64,000 nt of DNA from Isoetes taiwanensis (Eukaryota; Streptophyta; Lycopodiopsida; Isoetales; Isoetaceae), in the NCBI GenBank assembly GCA_021234155.1, contig JAJEKV010000003.1:32719166-32783165 (forward strand). Reading direction: 5' to 3'. Shown piece after piece: positions 11,713 to 21,027 of the stretch; positions within the stretch are counted from its first letter, which is position 1, and every line of letters starts with the position of its first letter. The notes beneath the pieces are model-generated. The model was not told the origin of the DNA. It saw nothing but the letters and a program-made list of their open reading frames with translations, and ran no database searches. Both the position numbers and the translations under genes were made by a program.

Positions 11713-12101
11713 GGGTAATCAAGGTCTGCTTGGCTATTGCAATAATATTTCAAGTAATTTCGATGTGCATTTGAGAACAATGTACAATCAATTGTGTGGA
11801 GTGCATTGCAATATGGTAGCACATTGTAATTACCTCCAACAGTGTAACTATTTCTTAACCAATGTGTCTAAGAATACGTAAGAACCGCAAGCTTCCAATC
11901 AAAGGTTGCTTATGGAGGTGGAGTCACTTAAACAAGGATTGAAGAGATGCTCGAGGACAATGACAAACCGGAGAGGAAGTTAAAAAGATGAAAAAATGAC
12001 ACCACCGGGCATGAGGGAGAGGAAAAAAGAACCTCAAGGCCCTAAATATACTTGCCCCTAGTGGTGGGGTTTCAAGAAGGATCCACGCTATTAAAAATCT
12101 G

Positions 12102-13969
12102 GTGGATCCTACTATGGCTGAAAAGAAGAAGAGAAAACCTTGTAATATGGCTAGTTTGTTGAAAAAGCTTGTAACTAAAGATGATGTTATAGATATGTTG
12201 AAGCTTCCCCGAGCTAACCATTTAAGAAAAGCCGTTCTTCGAACAAAAGCCACTTACCGAATTGGGAAAGAGTCAAAGTGCTGATAACATGCAAGAATTA
12301 TGTGACAATGTGGGTATCACGACAAGCTTACATTGCTCTCTTTAGATGTTTGCGGGATGGTATCAAGCAATGTGGTATTACTTAAGACCATACCGCCAAG
12401 ACTCGGTTATGTCGAGCAAGCGTAACAAAGAGGAATGCGTAGTACACCTAACATTTGGGAGAGATGTACCGATCACCACATCCGTGCACTTGGGATCACT
12501 AATCACGGGAAAAGTAAGAAGAAGGGTGGTCCGGAAATGATCTATTTGTTCTTAATGAGAAGAATAATTGTTGGATGGATCTCTAAAATGCTTCTTCCGT
12601 TAGTTCGCTTCTATGATATGAAAGTGGAAGAATGTGGAGGAAAACTCCAAATTGCTATAAAGTTGGATGAGATGGAACTAATGGTGAAAAGTATGAGAGG
12701 GTTTTCCGACATTAATGAACAGTATGCTGTCAAATTCTCGATAATGAGGAAGGGAAGTTCTCTGTTCAATCGAGATGACCATATTTGGTGGATAGGGATA
12801 TTTCAAGCACCGAAGAAAATCATGGTGTTCTTTGGGTCTTTCAGCCAGACACCTATTCCTACTATTATTGTGCTCATGGAGTCGGAGAGAAGCTTCGTGT
12901 TCCCCGGATACGGAAATTACGAGGTTGAATGGCATCCGGGTCGCCGATCTAAAGACCATCAAGTGCATGTATAACATGAAACATGGTTCGGTAAGACTAC
13001 CCACGCATGTCCTTACCGCTTGTATGCTAGGGTAGATGATAAGGGGAAGGGAATGAGTACTCTCGAATGTGACCGTGGATCTTTGAACCAACGCGTGAGA
13101 AGGAGGACAAAACTTTGATCCCCGTGACTTGCAATTCCCCGTGAAGAGAATACATATTTGCACTCTCCATGCCTTTCTAAGAATAGTGGATAAGATGGTG
13201 TACATGAGCATTCTTTTTGCTTGGAATAAGTCTCCACAATCAGCCGTAGAGAAAAGTGTATGAAAGATGTTGAGAACGCTTTTCGATCTTGGTCTTCATG
13301 GTGGTGACTATAAAATCCCCGCAAGATCCTAAGAAGGGAGGCAAGGTTCCTTGTAAACCATCTATGGGTGGGGTGAAAGCTAAGAGATTTCTGCCTTGTA
13401 CTAAATTACGAAGAATGGATCATTGCCAACCGGAAAGTGGGAGGGGTATAAGGACTTGCCGGAAGCGTAAGATGACCATACTTCACGTGGGAGGGCAAAA
13501 CTAAAGAAAATTAAAGCGTGGCGTAATCCGGAGCACCGGGTAACTTTGATGGCGAGAAGAAAATGGTGGGTGGAAAGTTAGATGAATTCAGAGTAGCAGT
13601 AACTGAATTCACGAAGTCGTTTATACAAGCATGGGGAGAATGCAATGTCACACATTACATTCATATACTTCACGCCCATGGCTTGTGGTTTGCCAAAGAG
13701 TACGGGAGCTTGGGAATATGGAATACGCAGGAATGGAGAAGTCACATAAGCAAGCCAAGAATGCTTTTTTCAGTTCACACAACATCGAGGTTCGTGGTGG
13801 TAACTCATTGCAACAGATGTGCCAATGGTTCTATAGAAGGATTATCTGCAAGCTAGAGAAAAAAGATAAAGCTAAACAAGACACGACGTTGGCTAGAATA
13901 TTGAGGAGAAAAGTTGAGCAGGAAAAAAAGAAACAGATATGGTGTAGCTCTAGTGCGCAGACAAGTTAA
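12102..13969 (+). pseudogene. Cluster gene 1: conserved-looking large protein, decayed
   Basis: Blocks of plausible protein are read in changing frames: a basic N-terminal part (MAEKKKRKPCNMASLLKKLV), WISKMLLPLVRFYDMKVEEC, KPSMGGVKAKRFLP, then THYIHILHAHGLWFAKEYGS with LGIWNTQ, and GMEKSHKQAKNAFFSSHNIE with MCQWFYRRIICKLEKKDKAK. From memory the HYIH.LHAHG ... YGSL..W.TQGMEKSH ... FYRR pattern occurs in uncharacterised mobile-element-associated proteins of basal plants and some animals; I cannot name the family. The copy is broken in several places. Class P1 palindromes follow its 3' end at 14.1-14.24 kb. Confidence 0.45.
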
Positions 13970-14104
13970 AGCGGTGGCGATCCACAAGGATCGCACGGGG
14001 TAGAAGATATACTGGGAATCAATTGTATGAATAAATTCATATTAATGTATAACTATTGACCATGATGTGCAACTATAATGTTTCAAATATGTTAGGTTGG
14101 CACA

Positions 14105-14236
14105 GGCACGGTGCGAACTTAGTTGGTATTCAATTGCTGAATGATAGTATTCGCGACCGCGGGCTACGGTGCTGTAATGAAGTTGGGAATTAGTTATAGA
14201 TTACCGCTATTCGCGACCGCGGGCCACGGCGGCGAA
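14105..14236. promoter_or_regulatory. Class P1 palindromes after cluster gene 1
   Basis: A half element (CACGGTGCGAA) near 14107 is followed by two near-palindromes at 14150-14174 and 14210-14236, each TTCGCGACCGCGGGC.ACGG.G. They are the divergent members of the family whose perfect form is at 18120-18143. They sit between two plus-strand genes. Confidence 0.6.
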
Positions 14237-14406
14237 AAGCATTTGGTTTTTCGGGCTATCTTTTGCCGTTTTCGCACGGTAGCATCGGTACTTTTATATA
14301 ATTATGCTTGTTATCGATGTTGTTCCGCTTTTGATATTTGTTCTAAGTCATTACATTGCATATTTATCAATCTTGTCCACTCATTTGTTGCATTACGCCG
14401 TAGACA

Positions 14407-15789
14407 ATGGCACGTAATAGCGGTAATGCCGGATCTAACAATCCCAACAACCAAAGAACGAAGAGAAGGCGCCGCCCGGGCGCATTACACATCATGGTGA
14501 AGACAAATGAGGCAGCGCCACTAACTATGTCAAGTGCTTCTAACAACCAGAACGAGAGCACCGCCTTCCGAGTTTAAAACATCCATCAAGGTGTCCGGAC
14601 GCCTGAGTTCGTAATGTTGCCAATGACGCAGAGGAGATTTTTAGAGACATGCTTTCCGAGCCAAGGCGTGTTTACCGTTCTCTTCTCGCCAATTTAGTCT
14701 GAGAAGGAACCTTCGCGTGCAGCCTATCCGTCATGGAGTTCCCGCGTACCGATGATTGCATCGCCGTTAACGCCGATGTGGTAGTTGCACCGCATAACGA
14801 CGTTGCATGTTCCTTCGATGGGAGCCGACACTTGCTTGCTTGAGGCACTCCATTCCTTCGCCGTGGTGGCCTGCATTGATGGCTTCTTTGACGCCAACTC
14901 CTAACTCATTCTCTCAGACCGGGCTAATGAGATAGATTACATAACCGACTTCCTCAGAGTGCCTAGGAAGTTGGATTGGTGGAGATAAACCGGGGGCCGA
15001 CTTGCTTGAAGCCGACAATGAGAATGCTAAGCCCCATGAGGATGACCATCGATGTGCATGTCCGGGATGTTCCCGTTGGTCGATATGCCCGCCCGTAACG
15101 TTCCTATTGCCGCTCGTGCGCTTTTGAACCCTCAATATTATGTACTCGGGTGTCCCTTTCCGTGTCCCCGCGGGACAGCTCAATTAGAAGAAAATATCGT
15201 TTCTACAAGAGGCAATCGCAGCATTCGTGGACGGGTTGTTCGAAACCGTTGTATTAGATGCAGTAGTGCTTCCCGTTGATGAGACTACCGCAATGCGATC
15301 ATCCAAGAGACGAAGAGGAAGACTAAGTTTAAGCACCGCAGTAAGAAACGTGTTTCTGCAAAGGCCCTCCTAAGCTGAATAAGAAGGGCCAGCCGCTTAA
15401 TCAAAAGTTAAGATGGATGCGCTGAAATCCCAAGACTTCCGTAACCACGGGAGTGGGTGCTTCCAAGCTCACAATGGCTAGAATATGTAAGGAGGTGGTT
15501 CAGAGAGATACATTAAGATGAAGAGGGATGGTGCAAGGTACCGGAGACATGGTTACAATTTTCCAATGCCGAACGGTGACTCGATTCATCGCAGATGCCC
15601 TTGATGCTCGCGACGAGGTCACCGAGAATCACATGGTCGTTCTTCAAGACCGTGGTGAAATGTCTTTGTGCATTCCAAGAGAGTGACAATAATGAGGCAG
15701 GATATTGCCTTGACAAATTACTTCCGAGGTATGTAAAGTGTTTTATATTAATGAAACGATCTTTGTTGTTTATTTTGTTTGCTTGCTAG
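14407..15789 (+). pseudogene. Cluster gene 2: unknown protein with basic N-terminus, decayed
   Basis: The frame opens at ATG 14407 with a basic, Asn-rich N-terminus (MARNSGNAGSNNPNNQRTKR continuing RRRPG, NLS-like). Downstream, in changing frames, come FVMLPMTQRRFLETCFPSQG, a Cys/His-rich stretch (EDDHRCACPGCSRWSICP) and a final part around 15500-15720. No domain is recognised. The copy is broken in several places. Three P1 palindromes follow directly at 15828-15969, which supports placing the 3' end near 15.79 kb. Confidence 0.4.
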
Positions 15790-15827
15790 GTATTTTGATT
15801 GTATCTATTCTCTATGTATACTTATAA

Positions 15828-15969
15828 TGCACCGTTGCCACGGTGCGAAATGGGTATAAATTACTTTTGGGAGGGTATTTTTCGCACCGCGGGCCACGGT
15901 GCTTGCAAATTCCGTAAGTTACTGTGTGAGGGCCCGGCAATTTCGCACCGTGGCCACTGTGCGAAATTG
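15828..15969. promoter_or_regulatory. Three class P1 palindromes between convergent genes
   Basis: Near-perfect inverted repeats lie at 15828-15850, 15881-15903 and 15938-15969. The last has arms CAATTTCGCAC and GTGCGAAATTG about the core CGTGGCCACT. They occupy the gap between the 3' end of plus-strand gene 2 and the 3' end of minus-strand gene 3. Each can fold as a hairpin in RNA from either strand. Confidence 0.75.
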
Positions 15970-16164
15970 AATCATTCCATAGAAAGTGAACCACAAGATC
16001 AAAGTGAGCATATTAACATGTTTGAGGATATATTAACATGTTAGAGAACATTTAGAGAACGGCAAGTAACGGAATTATGTCCAAGTAACCTTCCCCTAGG
16101 TTTCTAACCCCTTCCCCTTCCCTCGCGAGGTCTAACCCATGCATCCGGGTTAGGAGTCAAGAGC

Positions 16165-16704
16165 TCACGCTCCTCCCAAACCTGATTCTTCCCACCATAT
16201 GGGGTACCTAGTCATTAGAAAAAGTAATTCCACAGGATGATACTCACAGAAGAAGAGCGAACCTAACTCCACAAAACCGTTGTACTCGTGGTAGTACACC
16301 CTAATAAGGCCATACATCTGTCCCCGGGTAATTTCATGAATGAATTCTGTTATGTATGCATCCAGAGAGTGTGCTAAATAGCCAAAGATTTAAGAAGAGG
16401 CCTCAATTGCTGTAGCATCTCGGCCCAGATAAGGAGGGGGTTCAAGAAGTCCCCTCATTGCAAGTCTCCTATAACATTCGGGATGGATTAATTTCCATCG
16501 GTGGCTCATGACCACAATCAAATCGCCTGCAATGAAGTTGATCAACTCCATTGTAAGCTCCTTGGTAGGATCGTGGCGCAACCTCCACTCCAAGAAATGG
16601 TCCCATAGCTCATCCCATTCCAGCCGCACAAAATGCCCGGGCATGCTTGCAGGCCTTGTGGAGTGGCTGTGGAGGATTCGGGTCCAATCATTTGCAAAGA
16701 GCAA
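16165..16704 (-). pseudogene. Cluster gene 3: unknown Trp-rich protein
   Basis: A minus-strand frame of about 104 residues includes HFVRLEWDELWDHFLEWRLR and VVMSHRWKLIHPECYRRLAM. In the same frame it continues after one interruption for about 73 more residues (IFGYLAHSLDAYITEFIHEI, YPIWWEESGLGGA). Aromatic, Arg/His-rich composition and the long same-frame continuation argue for real coding ancestry. No domain is recognised. The 3' end faces the P1 palindromes at 15.83-15.97 kb. Confidence 0.45.
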
Positions 16705-17015
16705 CTAAGATCAAGTAGCAAAGAACAAGGAGCACTAAGATCAAGGAGCAAGGAGCAAGAAGATCAAAAGAGAAGGAAGATCATGGAGCAAGAAAGCAAG
16801 GAACAAGATCAAGTAGCAAGATCAAGAGCAAGGAACACGGAGCAGACAAGAAATTAGTGGATCAGACAAGAAATTAGTGGAGCAGACAGGAAATTAGTGG
16901 AGCAGACAGAGAGGCAAGGAGCAGACAAGAGGCGGACAAGAGGGGGAAAGAGGCAAAGAAGCGGCATAAGAAGCAGACAAGAGGCAAGGAGCAAACAAGA
17001 AGCAAAGCCAATGAT
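16700..17015 (+). repeat. Purine-rich imperfect tandem tract
   Basis: About 300 bp made almost only of A and G in loose units such as GCAAGGAGCAAGAAGATCA and GGAGCAGACAAGA. It includes three near-repeats of ACAAGAAATTAGTGGA.CAG. It lies upstream of gene 3 on its 5' side. Confidence 0.65.
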
Positions 17016-17059
17016 AGACAGTGAAGGCATAGATGCCTATTTAAAGAGAAATCAGATAT

Positions 17060-17180
17060 ATATGACATTATACGAGTACCATACAAGTATCTATATAATC
17101 CAATAATTTCTATGTATATACGATCAATAATTTTGGTGCGTACATACCATCAATAATTTTGGTGGGTATAAATATACATC
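17060..17180 (+). promoter_or_regulatory. CAATAAT/TATA promoter-like module, plus orientation
   Basis: Three boxes CCAATAATTT, TCAATAATTTTGGTGCG and TCAATAATTTTGGTGGG run into TATAAATATA, followed by a possible short plus-strand frame. The same order (CAATAATTTTGGTTGG then TATAAATATA) recurs in the same orientation at 20050-20125. Spacing of box and TATA is conserved, which makes it look like a core promoter with upstream CAATAAT elements. Confidence 0.5.
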
Positions 17181-17370
17181 AAATTGCCGAGTGCAGCAAC
17201 ATTGGCCATGTGGCCTCCTCCTCGGTCCCGAACGTGATTCCATCACCGCAAGATGAATCACTTAAAAACTTCAAGCAGTTGTCGCGAGCGACAAATACCA
17301 ATGGAAGATCGGATGACCACCGCCTCTCAATCCTCGCTATTATCCCGATCCCTTCGATGTTATCATCCAT
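17179..17370 (-). CDS. Short minus-strand frame, function unknown
   Basis: 63 codons (MDDNIEGIGIIARIERRWSS, RDNCLKFLSDSSCGDG). Its 3' side adjoins the promoter-like module. An overlapping plus-strand frame exists, so coding status is uncertain and no family is recognised. Confidence 0.2.
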   Translation of the reverse strand: MDDNIEGIGIIARIERRWSSDLPLVFVARDNCLKFLSDSSCGDGITFGTEEEATWPMLLHSAI

Positions 17371-17542
17371 CTAATATGGAATAGAGAGCATCAAATGTAC
17401 ATGATAGAAAAGATCACCGGGTGCTCGGTGACAATGACTCGTAAGAGTCCCCTAAATCAATACTTGTCATCCGGATCATATTGTCAATACTTATTTGAAG
17501 AGTTCATGATCGTGTATTTTGTACATTATGCTCGTATATATA

Positions 17543-17600
17543 ACCAATAATGATGCTACAGTGCACGTCAATAATTTTGTTTGATATAAGTACAGCTCCA
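17543..17600 (+). promoter_or_regulatory. Promoter module of cluster gene 4
   Basis: CCAATAATG, CTACAGTGC, TCAATAATT and TATAAGTA (17585-17592) stand in this order 46 bp before the ATG at 17631. The same series with the same spacing precedes gene 7 on the other strand. Conservation outside the coding part points to a shared regulator. Confidence 0.65.
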
Positions 17601-17630
17601 TTCATTCAATGGAGAAGGCATCCATTTGCT

Positions 17631-17876
17631 ATGTCTCGGCCTGGTTATTCTTGTTATTCCATTACTTGCACTATGACATATAATGATCTTTATAGATGTT
17701 CTCAGAGGGGTATCCCCCTTGATTCCTGGCTGGAAGGGGTAGCAGAGGGTCGAAATCATTCTTCCAACGGGGTTTATCGTGTTTTTATCCACCTTCATCG
17801 GGTTCCAGAGCGTCACGTCTATGAGATTAATCGCATCACTCAACTTGCTGCTCATGATGATCCCGATTGCGAATGA
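17631..17876 (+). CDS. Cluster gene 4: small paralogue A (81 aa)
   Basis: Open frame MSRPGYSCYSIT..., 81 residues. The start at 17631 is chosen because the paralogue (gene 7, 19724-19954, other strand) begins with the same PFA-MSR context and both promoters align up to it. Shared residues run through the whole length: TC.MT..DL..C, then GI.LD.WL.G.A.GR, then Y.V.IH...VP. No known domain is recognised; the pattern suggests a compact globular alpha/beta protein. The frame is intact. P1 palindromes follow about 210 bp after the stop. Confidence 0.65.
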   Translation: MSRPGYSCYSITCTMTYNDLYRCSQRGIPLDSWLEGVAEGRNHSSNGVYRVFIHLHRVPERHVYEINRITQLAAHDDPDCE

Positions 17877-18084
17877 TCTTCTGCATTTATGTATGCTATG
17901 CCTTTTGTATGAGTTCTAAATTCTGTTACTAGAATATTTCAGACATTCTCTAGTTATAGGTATGTATCCATAAGAGATAAGAACATATGATTCATCTATT
18001 TACCGTACATTTTCAATTTCGAAAGCTCTTGGCCATTTTCCTTACATGTAGATTCTAAATTCAGATAAGCATTCTCTTCGCAGT

Positions 18085-18199
18085 GTGTGTAGTCACGGTG
18101 CGAAATAATGTGGAATATTTTCGCACCGTGGCCACGGTGCGAATATTTGTTAATTGTAAGCACGGACAACACGATCTTCGCACCGTGGCCACGGTGCAA
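18085..18199. promoter_or_regulatory. Class P1 palindromes, perfect copy, between convergent genes
   Basis: A perfect 24-bp palindrome at 18120-18143 has arms TTCGCACC and GGTGCGAA about GTGGCCAC. A near-perfect copy lies at 18177-18197 and a half copy at 18092-18104 (GTCACGGTGCGAA). They lie between the stop of plus-strand gene 4 and the stop of minus-strand gene 5 (18301). This is the best-preserved member of the class. Confidence 0.8.
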
Positions 18200-18300
18200 G
18201 TAAAATAGAAGCGTAAAACAAATTAAAATGAAACCGAAGTTTATGTTCGATATAACAAGAATAGAGATTTCAAACAAGTCTTTGCATTAATTGACAATGG

Positions 18301-18489
18301 TTACAACTTCATTTTCTTAGAAACATGTAAGTCATCGGACACTTCGACTTCTTCCAATTCGGATTCCTGCAGACCAGCATCCAACAGGTACATAAGGCGA
18401 GGAATCTGGGGCTCCCTCTCTTCCCAAGTCAGTCGAATTGTAGCCTTATCCACGCCGGACAAGGCCAATGCAGATCTACTGGCAGCCAT
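18301..18489 (-). CDS. Cluster gene 5: small unknown protein (62 aa)
   Basis: Frame starting MAASRSALALSGVDKATIRL (a Met three codons earlier is possible). It is followed by an acidic part (SELEEVEVSDD) and a basic end (KKMKL). No family is recognised. It is divergent from gene 6, with a 277-bp gap that holds no palindrome, and convergent with gene 4 across the P1 palindromes. Confidence 0.45.
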   Translation of the reverse strand: MAASRSALALSGVDKATIRLTWEEREPQIPRLMYLLDAGLQESELEEVEVSDDLHVSKKMKL

Positions 18490-18766
18490 AGAATACATAC
18501 AAGCACTGTTTCATTATTTATGGACTTTCCCCAAGTCCATACGTCTCCGAAATTGAGTCAAATTTCTAAAATATGATGGTTTTTTAAATAGAAGGACGGA
18601 ATTTTTCGGGAAACGTGCTGGTAGGTGATATGGCAGAAGCTTTTTCTATTAAGCCAAGGACAAGCCCGCCCAACTCGCGGTCAAGCAAAAGCGCGTCCTG
18701 TGTGTGAGGTGTTGCTAGTGAGGCTTTGTTTTGCAAATCTGTGCAGCATAGATTCATAACGAAGCA

Positions 18767-19204
18767 GTGAGAATGGTTGAAACGAGGCGCCGGTATGGAT
18801 TCACAATGACTGAAATGCAGTCCCATATCAGTGAGCAGATCTTAGCCCACGCGAATCAATTGCAGGTTGAGGTGCAGAATGAGATAAATCAGAATGGAAG
18901 AAACGAAATCAGTGGGCAGGTCATGAAGCTCCTCCGTGGGGATGGGTTGTTAAAGGACAACAATTATCAACTCACTAGGGTGGAGTTGGAAGCTTCCCTG
19001 ATATCATTGAAACGACTTGTCTACAGGGGAGAGGCCCTGAAGAGGCTACTCAAATTAGAGGATGTTTGGCTACACAACTCATTCAGACCATTATTTAAGA
19101 AGCTTTATAAAAAGGAGAAAAGGCAGCGTGAAGATTTGGTAACCAAGCTCATTGTCAACACTCCTCACTCGATCCTTGAATTGGATGAATGGCTGGACAG
19201 ATAG
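18767..19204 (+). CDS. Cluster gene 6: intact unknown alpha-helical protein (145 aa)
   Basis: Open frame of 145 residues; MVETRRR two codons in could be the real start. The sequence is strongly helical and charged: TEMQSHISEQILAHANQLQV, LTRVELEASLISLKRLVYRG, FKKLYKKEKRQREDLVTKLI. It has no signal peptide, membrane segment or recognised domain. It may bind DNA or a partner protein, but that is a guess. Two class P2 palindromes lie 260-350 bp after its stop, in the gap to convergent gene 7. One of the few undamaged frames of the cluster. Confidence 0.6.
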   Translation: MRMVETRRRYGFTMTEMQSHISEQILAHANQLQVEVQNEINQNGRNEISGQVMKLLRGDGLLKDNNYQLTRVELEASLISLKRLVYRGEALKRLLKLEDVWLHNSFRPLFKKLYKKEKRQREDLVTKLIVNTPHSILELDEWLDR

Positions 19205-19462
19205 CGAAATTACATTGATGAGTTCGATCAGGGTGATCTTATTCAAGTCGAACTAGCCATTGACTGAAAACTGGCACCCTGATATTTTCTACTTTGTATT
19301 CTGTTTTTGTCGAACTACCTATGTCGAGGCATGTTGTTTTATTTGGTTTTATAATATGTGTATGACATCTATGTAATGCATTTCTTAATGAATGGAACCG
19401 GTTCTATCTATTTTTATGATGGAGCATAGGCCACAATCCCTAGACACCAATTTGTTTTGTGG

Positions 19463-19551
19463 AAATTGGGCGCCCGCCCAATTTGCCCTCGTAGTCGTCT
19501 GAACAAAGTTTAATACTAGCCTCCAAAGGAAATAGGGCGGCCGCCCAATTT
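19463..19551. promoter_or_regulatory. Two class P2 palindromes between convergent genes
   Basis: Palindromes at 19463-19484 and 19530-19551 have arms AAATTGGGCG and CGCCCAATTT (the second starts AAATAGGGCGG). They lie between the ends of genes 6 (plus) and 7 (minus), as P1 copies do elsewhere. Confidence 0.75.
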
Positions 19552-19723
19552 CGTTAGACTTGCGAGAAAATACAAATATGATTTGTCACAAATATAATTA
19601 ATCCAACTTGAAAACTATGCACCAAGTGTGGATGCTACCTATAACAGATCATTTCAGATATAAATTCTTATGAACTTATGAAATACATCTCATAGATTGT
19701 AATTATTGGTGATTTTGTCAATC

Positions 19724-19954
19724 TCATAAAGCGTCGCCCGGAACCCAAACAATATGGATAGTAACATGGTACTCGCCGGGGGAGTCTTTCGGTCGACCAG
19801 TAGCTATACCATGCAGCCAGGTATCAAGGGTGATCCCTTTGATAATGCATGCATGAAGGTCGTCGAAAGTCATGAGGCAAGTGAGGGTGTCCAAATGCTC
19901 TGGAGGTGGAGGCAATTGGGACCTCTGAAGAACTCTAGCAGGGCGGCGAGACAT
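19724..19954 (-). CDS. Cluster gene 7: small paralogue B (76 aa)
   Basis: Open frame MSRRPARVLQRSQLPPPPEH, then TC.MT..DL..C, GI.LD.WL.G.A.GR and Y.V.IH...VP, ending GDAL. The ATG at 19954 is preferred over an upstream Met because the upstream part aligns with the promoter, not the protein, of paralogue gene 4. An insert of about ten residues (QLPPPPEHLD) distinguishes it from gene 4. Function unknown. The two genes face opposite ways about 1.85 kb apart. Confidence 0.65.
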   Translation of the reverse strand: MSRRPARVLQRSQLPPPPEHLDTLTCLMTFDDLHACIIKGITLDTWLHGIATGRPKDSPGEYHVTIHIVWVPGDAL

Positions 19955-19979
19955 TGCAAAGGGCTGTGCTATGCAATCG

Positions 19980-20060
19980 AATGCGGCAATACTTATAGCC
20001 AAGTAATTATTGATGAAGCACTGTAGTAACATTATTGGGCGTACATACGACTGGTAAGTA
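19980..20060 (-). promoter_or_regulatory. Promoter module of cluster gene 7
   Basis: Read on the minus strand: CCAATAATG, CTACAGTGC, TCAATAATT, then TATAAGTA (19990-19997), 43 bp before the ATG at 19954. It is the counterpart of 17543-17600, with a nearly identical order and spacing of boxes. Confidence 0.65.
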
Positions 20061-20125
20061 TATCCAATAATTATTGTGTATAATACCAACAATAATTTTG
20101 GTTGGTATAAATATATACTTCATGT
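20050..20125 (+). promoter_or_regulatory. CAATAAT/TATA module, plus orientation, back to back with gene 7 promoter
   Basis: CCAATAATTATTG, ACAATAATTTTGGTTGG and TATAAATATATA align with 17100-17175 in the same orientation. No convincing plus-strand gene follows before the palindrome at 20157, so it may drive a lost or non-coding transcript. Confidence 0.4.
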
Positions 20126-20156
20126 TCAACTGCTCGCACTGATAGCCTTAAGGTTC

Positions 20157-20395
20157 AAATTGGGCGCCCGCCCAATTTCCATGAGGGAACTCTTCTAGTG
20201 CAGGGAAATTTTCGCCATGTATTTATTTTCTTGGTCAATGTACATAAGTTTTTTTCAGTCAATCTCATTATAAAAACCTATATAGTGAGTAACAGTGGTG
20301 CGAAATTGGGCGCCCGCCCAATTTGCACCCCCGTGCTCACTCTAAACACATATACACAGAGTGTCAGAGATGCGAAATTGGGCGCCCGCCCAATT
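20157..20395. promoter_or_regulatory. Three class P2 palindromes after cluster gene 8
   Basis: Copies lie at 20157-20178, 20303-20324 and 20374-20395. The middle one extends to arms GGTGCGAAATTGGGCG and CGCCCAATTTGCACC (20297-20329), so its outer arm is the same GGTGCGAA that ends class P1. They lie just past the 3' end of minus-strand gene 8 (stop at 20431). Confidence 0.75.
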
Positions 20396-20430
20396 TGCAC
20401 CCCTGTGCTAGCAAAACATACTCCTTGTGC

Positions 20431-21027
20431 TCAAGGGTCCACCCCTTCAGCTGACGTTGTTGTGTGAGCAGCTTCGCTTTCTTCTCCCCCTGCCTGTGCT
20501 GCTTGCTTAAGGAGTTCCATCTGAGCGTGGAATTCTTCAGTGGTTAGCGTAGCGTCAGGAGCATCCTTCTCAATTTCCATTTCAACATCATCCTCCTTCT
20601 CATTTTCCTCGTCCTCCTGCTCAACTTCCTCCTCCTCCTTCTCAACTTCCTCGTCCTCCTTCTCAACTTCCTCGTCCTCCTTCTCAACTTCCTTCTCCTT
20701 TTCGACATCCTTTTCTTGCTCTGATGGTAGCGGGTCCACAGGTTTAGGTTCTTGTGTCTCCAAGACAACAGAAGGTTCTCCATCCTTGAGGAGTAGCTGC
20801 GTAAACTTCGAGCTACCCTCGATCACATCTTGGGTGCACACTAATGTAGTGCCCGCCAAAGCATTAATGTTATCCTTCTTCTTTCTAAAGAAAGACACGT
20901 CCTTTGCTCCAAAACCTGCAACCTTTCTCAAATGGTCTGTGACAGAATCTTTAGACAACCGGAGAGTGGATTGCAACTCTTGCACCGTTTGTGCGGGGAA
21001 TGGACAAGGAGGTGGAGGAGTGGACAC
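20431..21027 (-). CDS. Cluster gene 8: acidic Glu/Lys-repeat protein (198 aa)
   Basis: Intact frame. Residues 1-70 look folded: AQTVQELQSTLRLSKDSVTD, HLRKVAGFGAKDVSFFRKKK. Residues about 105-150 form a low-complexity repeat of VEKEDEE units, probably a charged single helix or coiled coil. The tail (EEFHAQMELLKQAAQAGGEE) is helical. No known domain is recognised. An overlapping plus-strand Ser-rich frame (20540-21124) is a shadow of the Glu/Lys repeat. Class P2 palindromes follow the stop. Confidence 0.6.
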   Translation of the reverse strand: MSTPPPPCPFPAQTVQELQSTLRLSKDSVTDHLRKVAGFGAKDVSFFRKKKDNINALAGTTLVCTQDVIEGSSKFTQLLLKDGEPSVVLETQEPKPVDPLPSEQEKDVEKEKEVEKEDEEVEKEDEEVEKEEEEVEQEDEENEKEDDVEMEIEKDAPDATLTTEEFHAQMELLKQAAQAGGEESEAAHTTTSAEGVDP

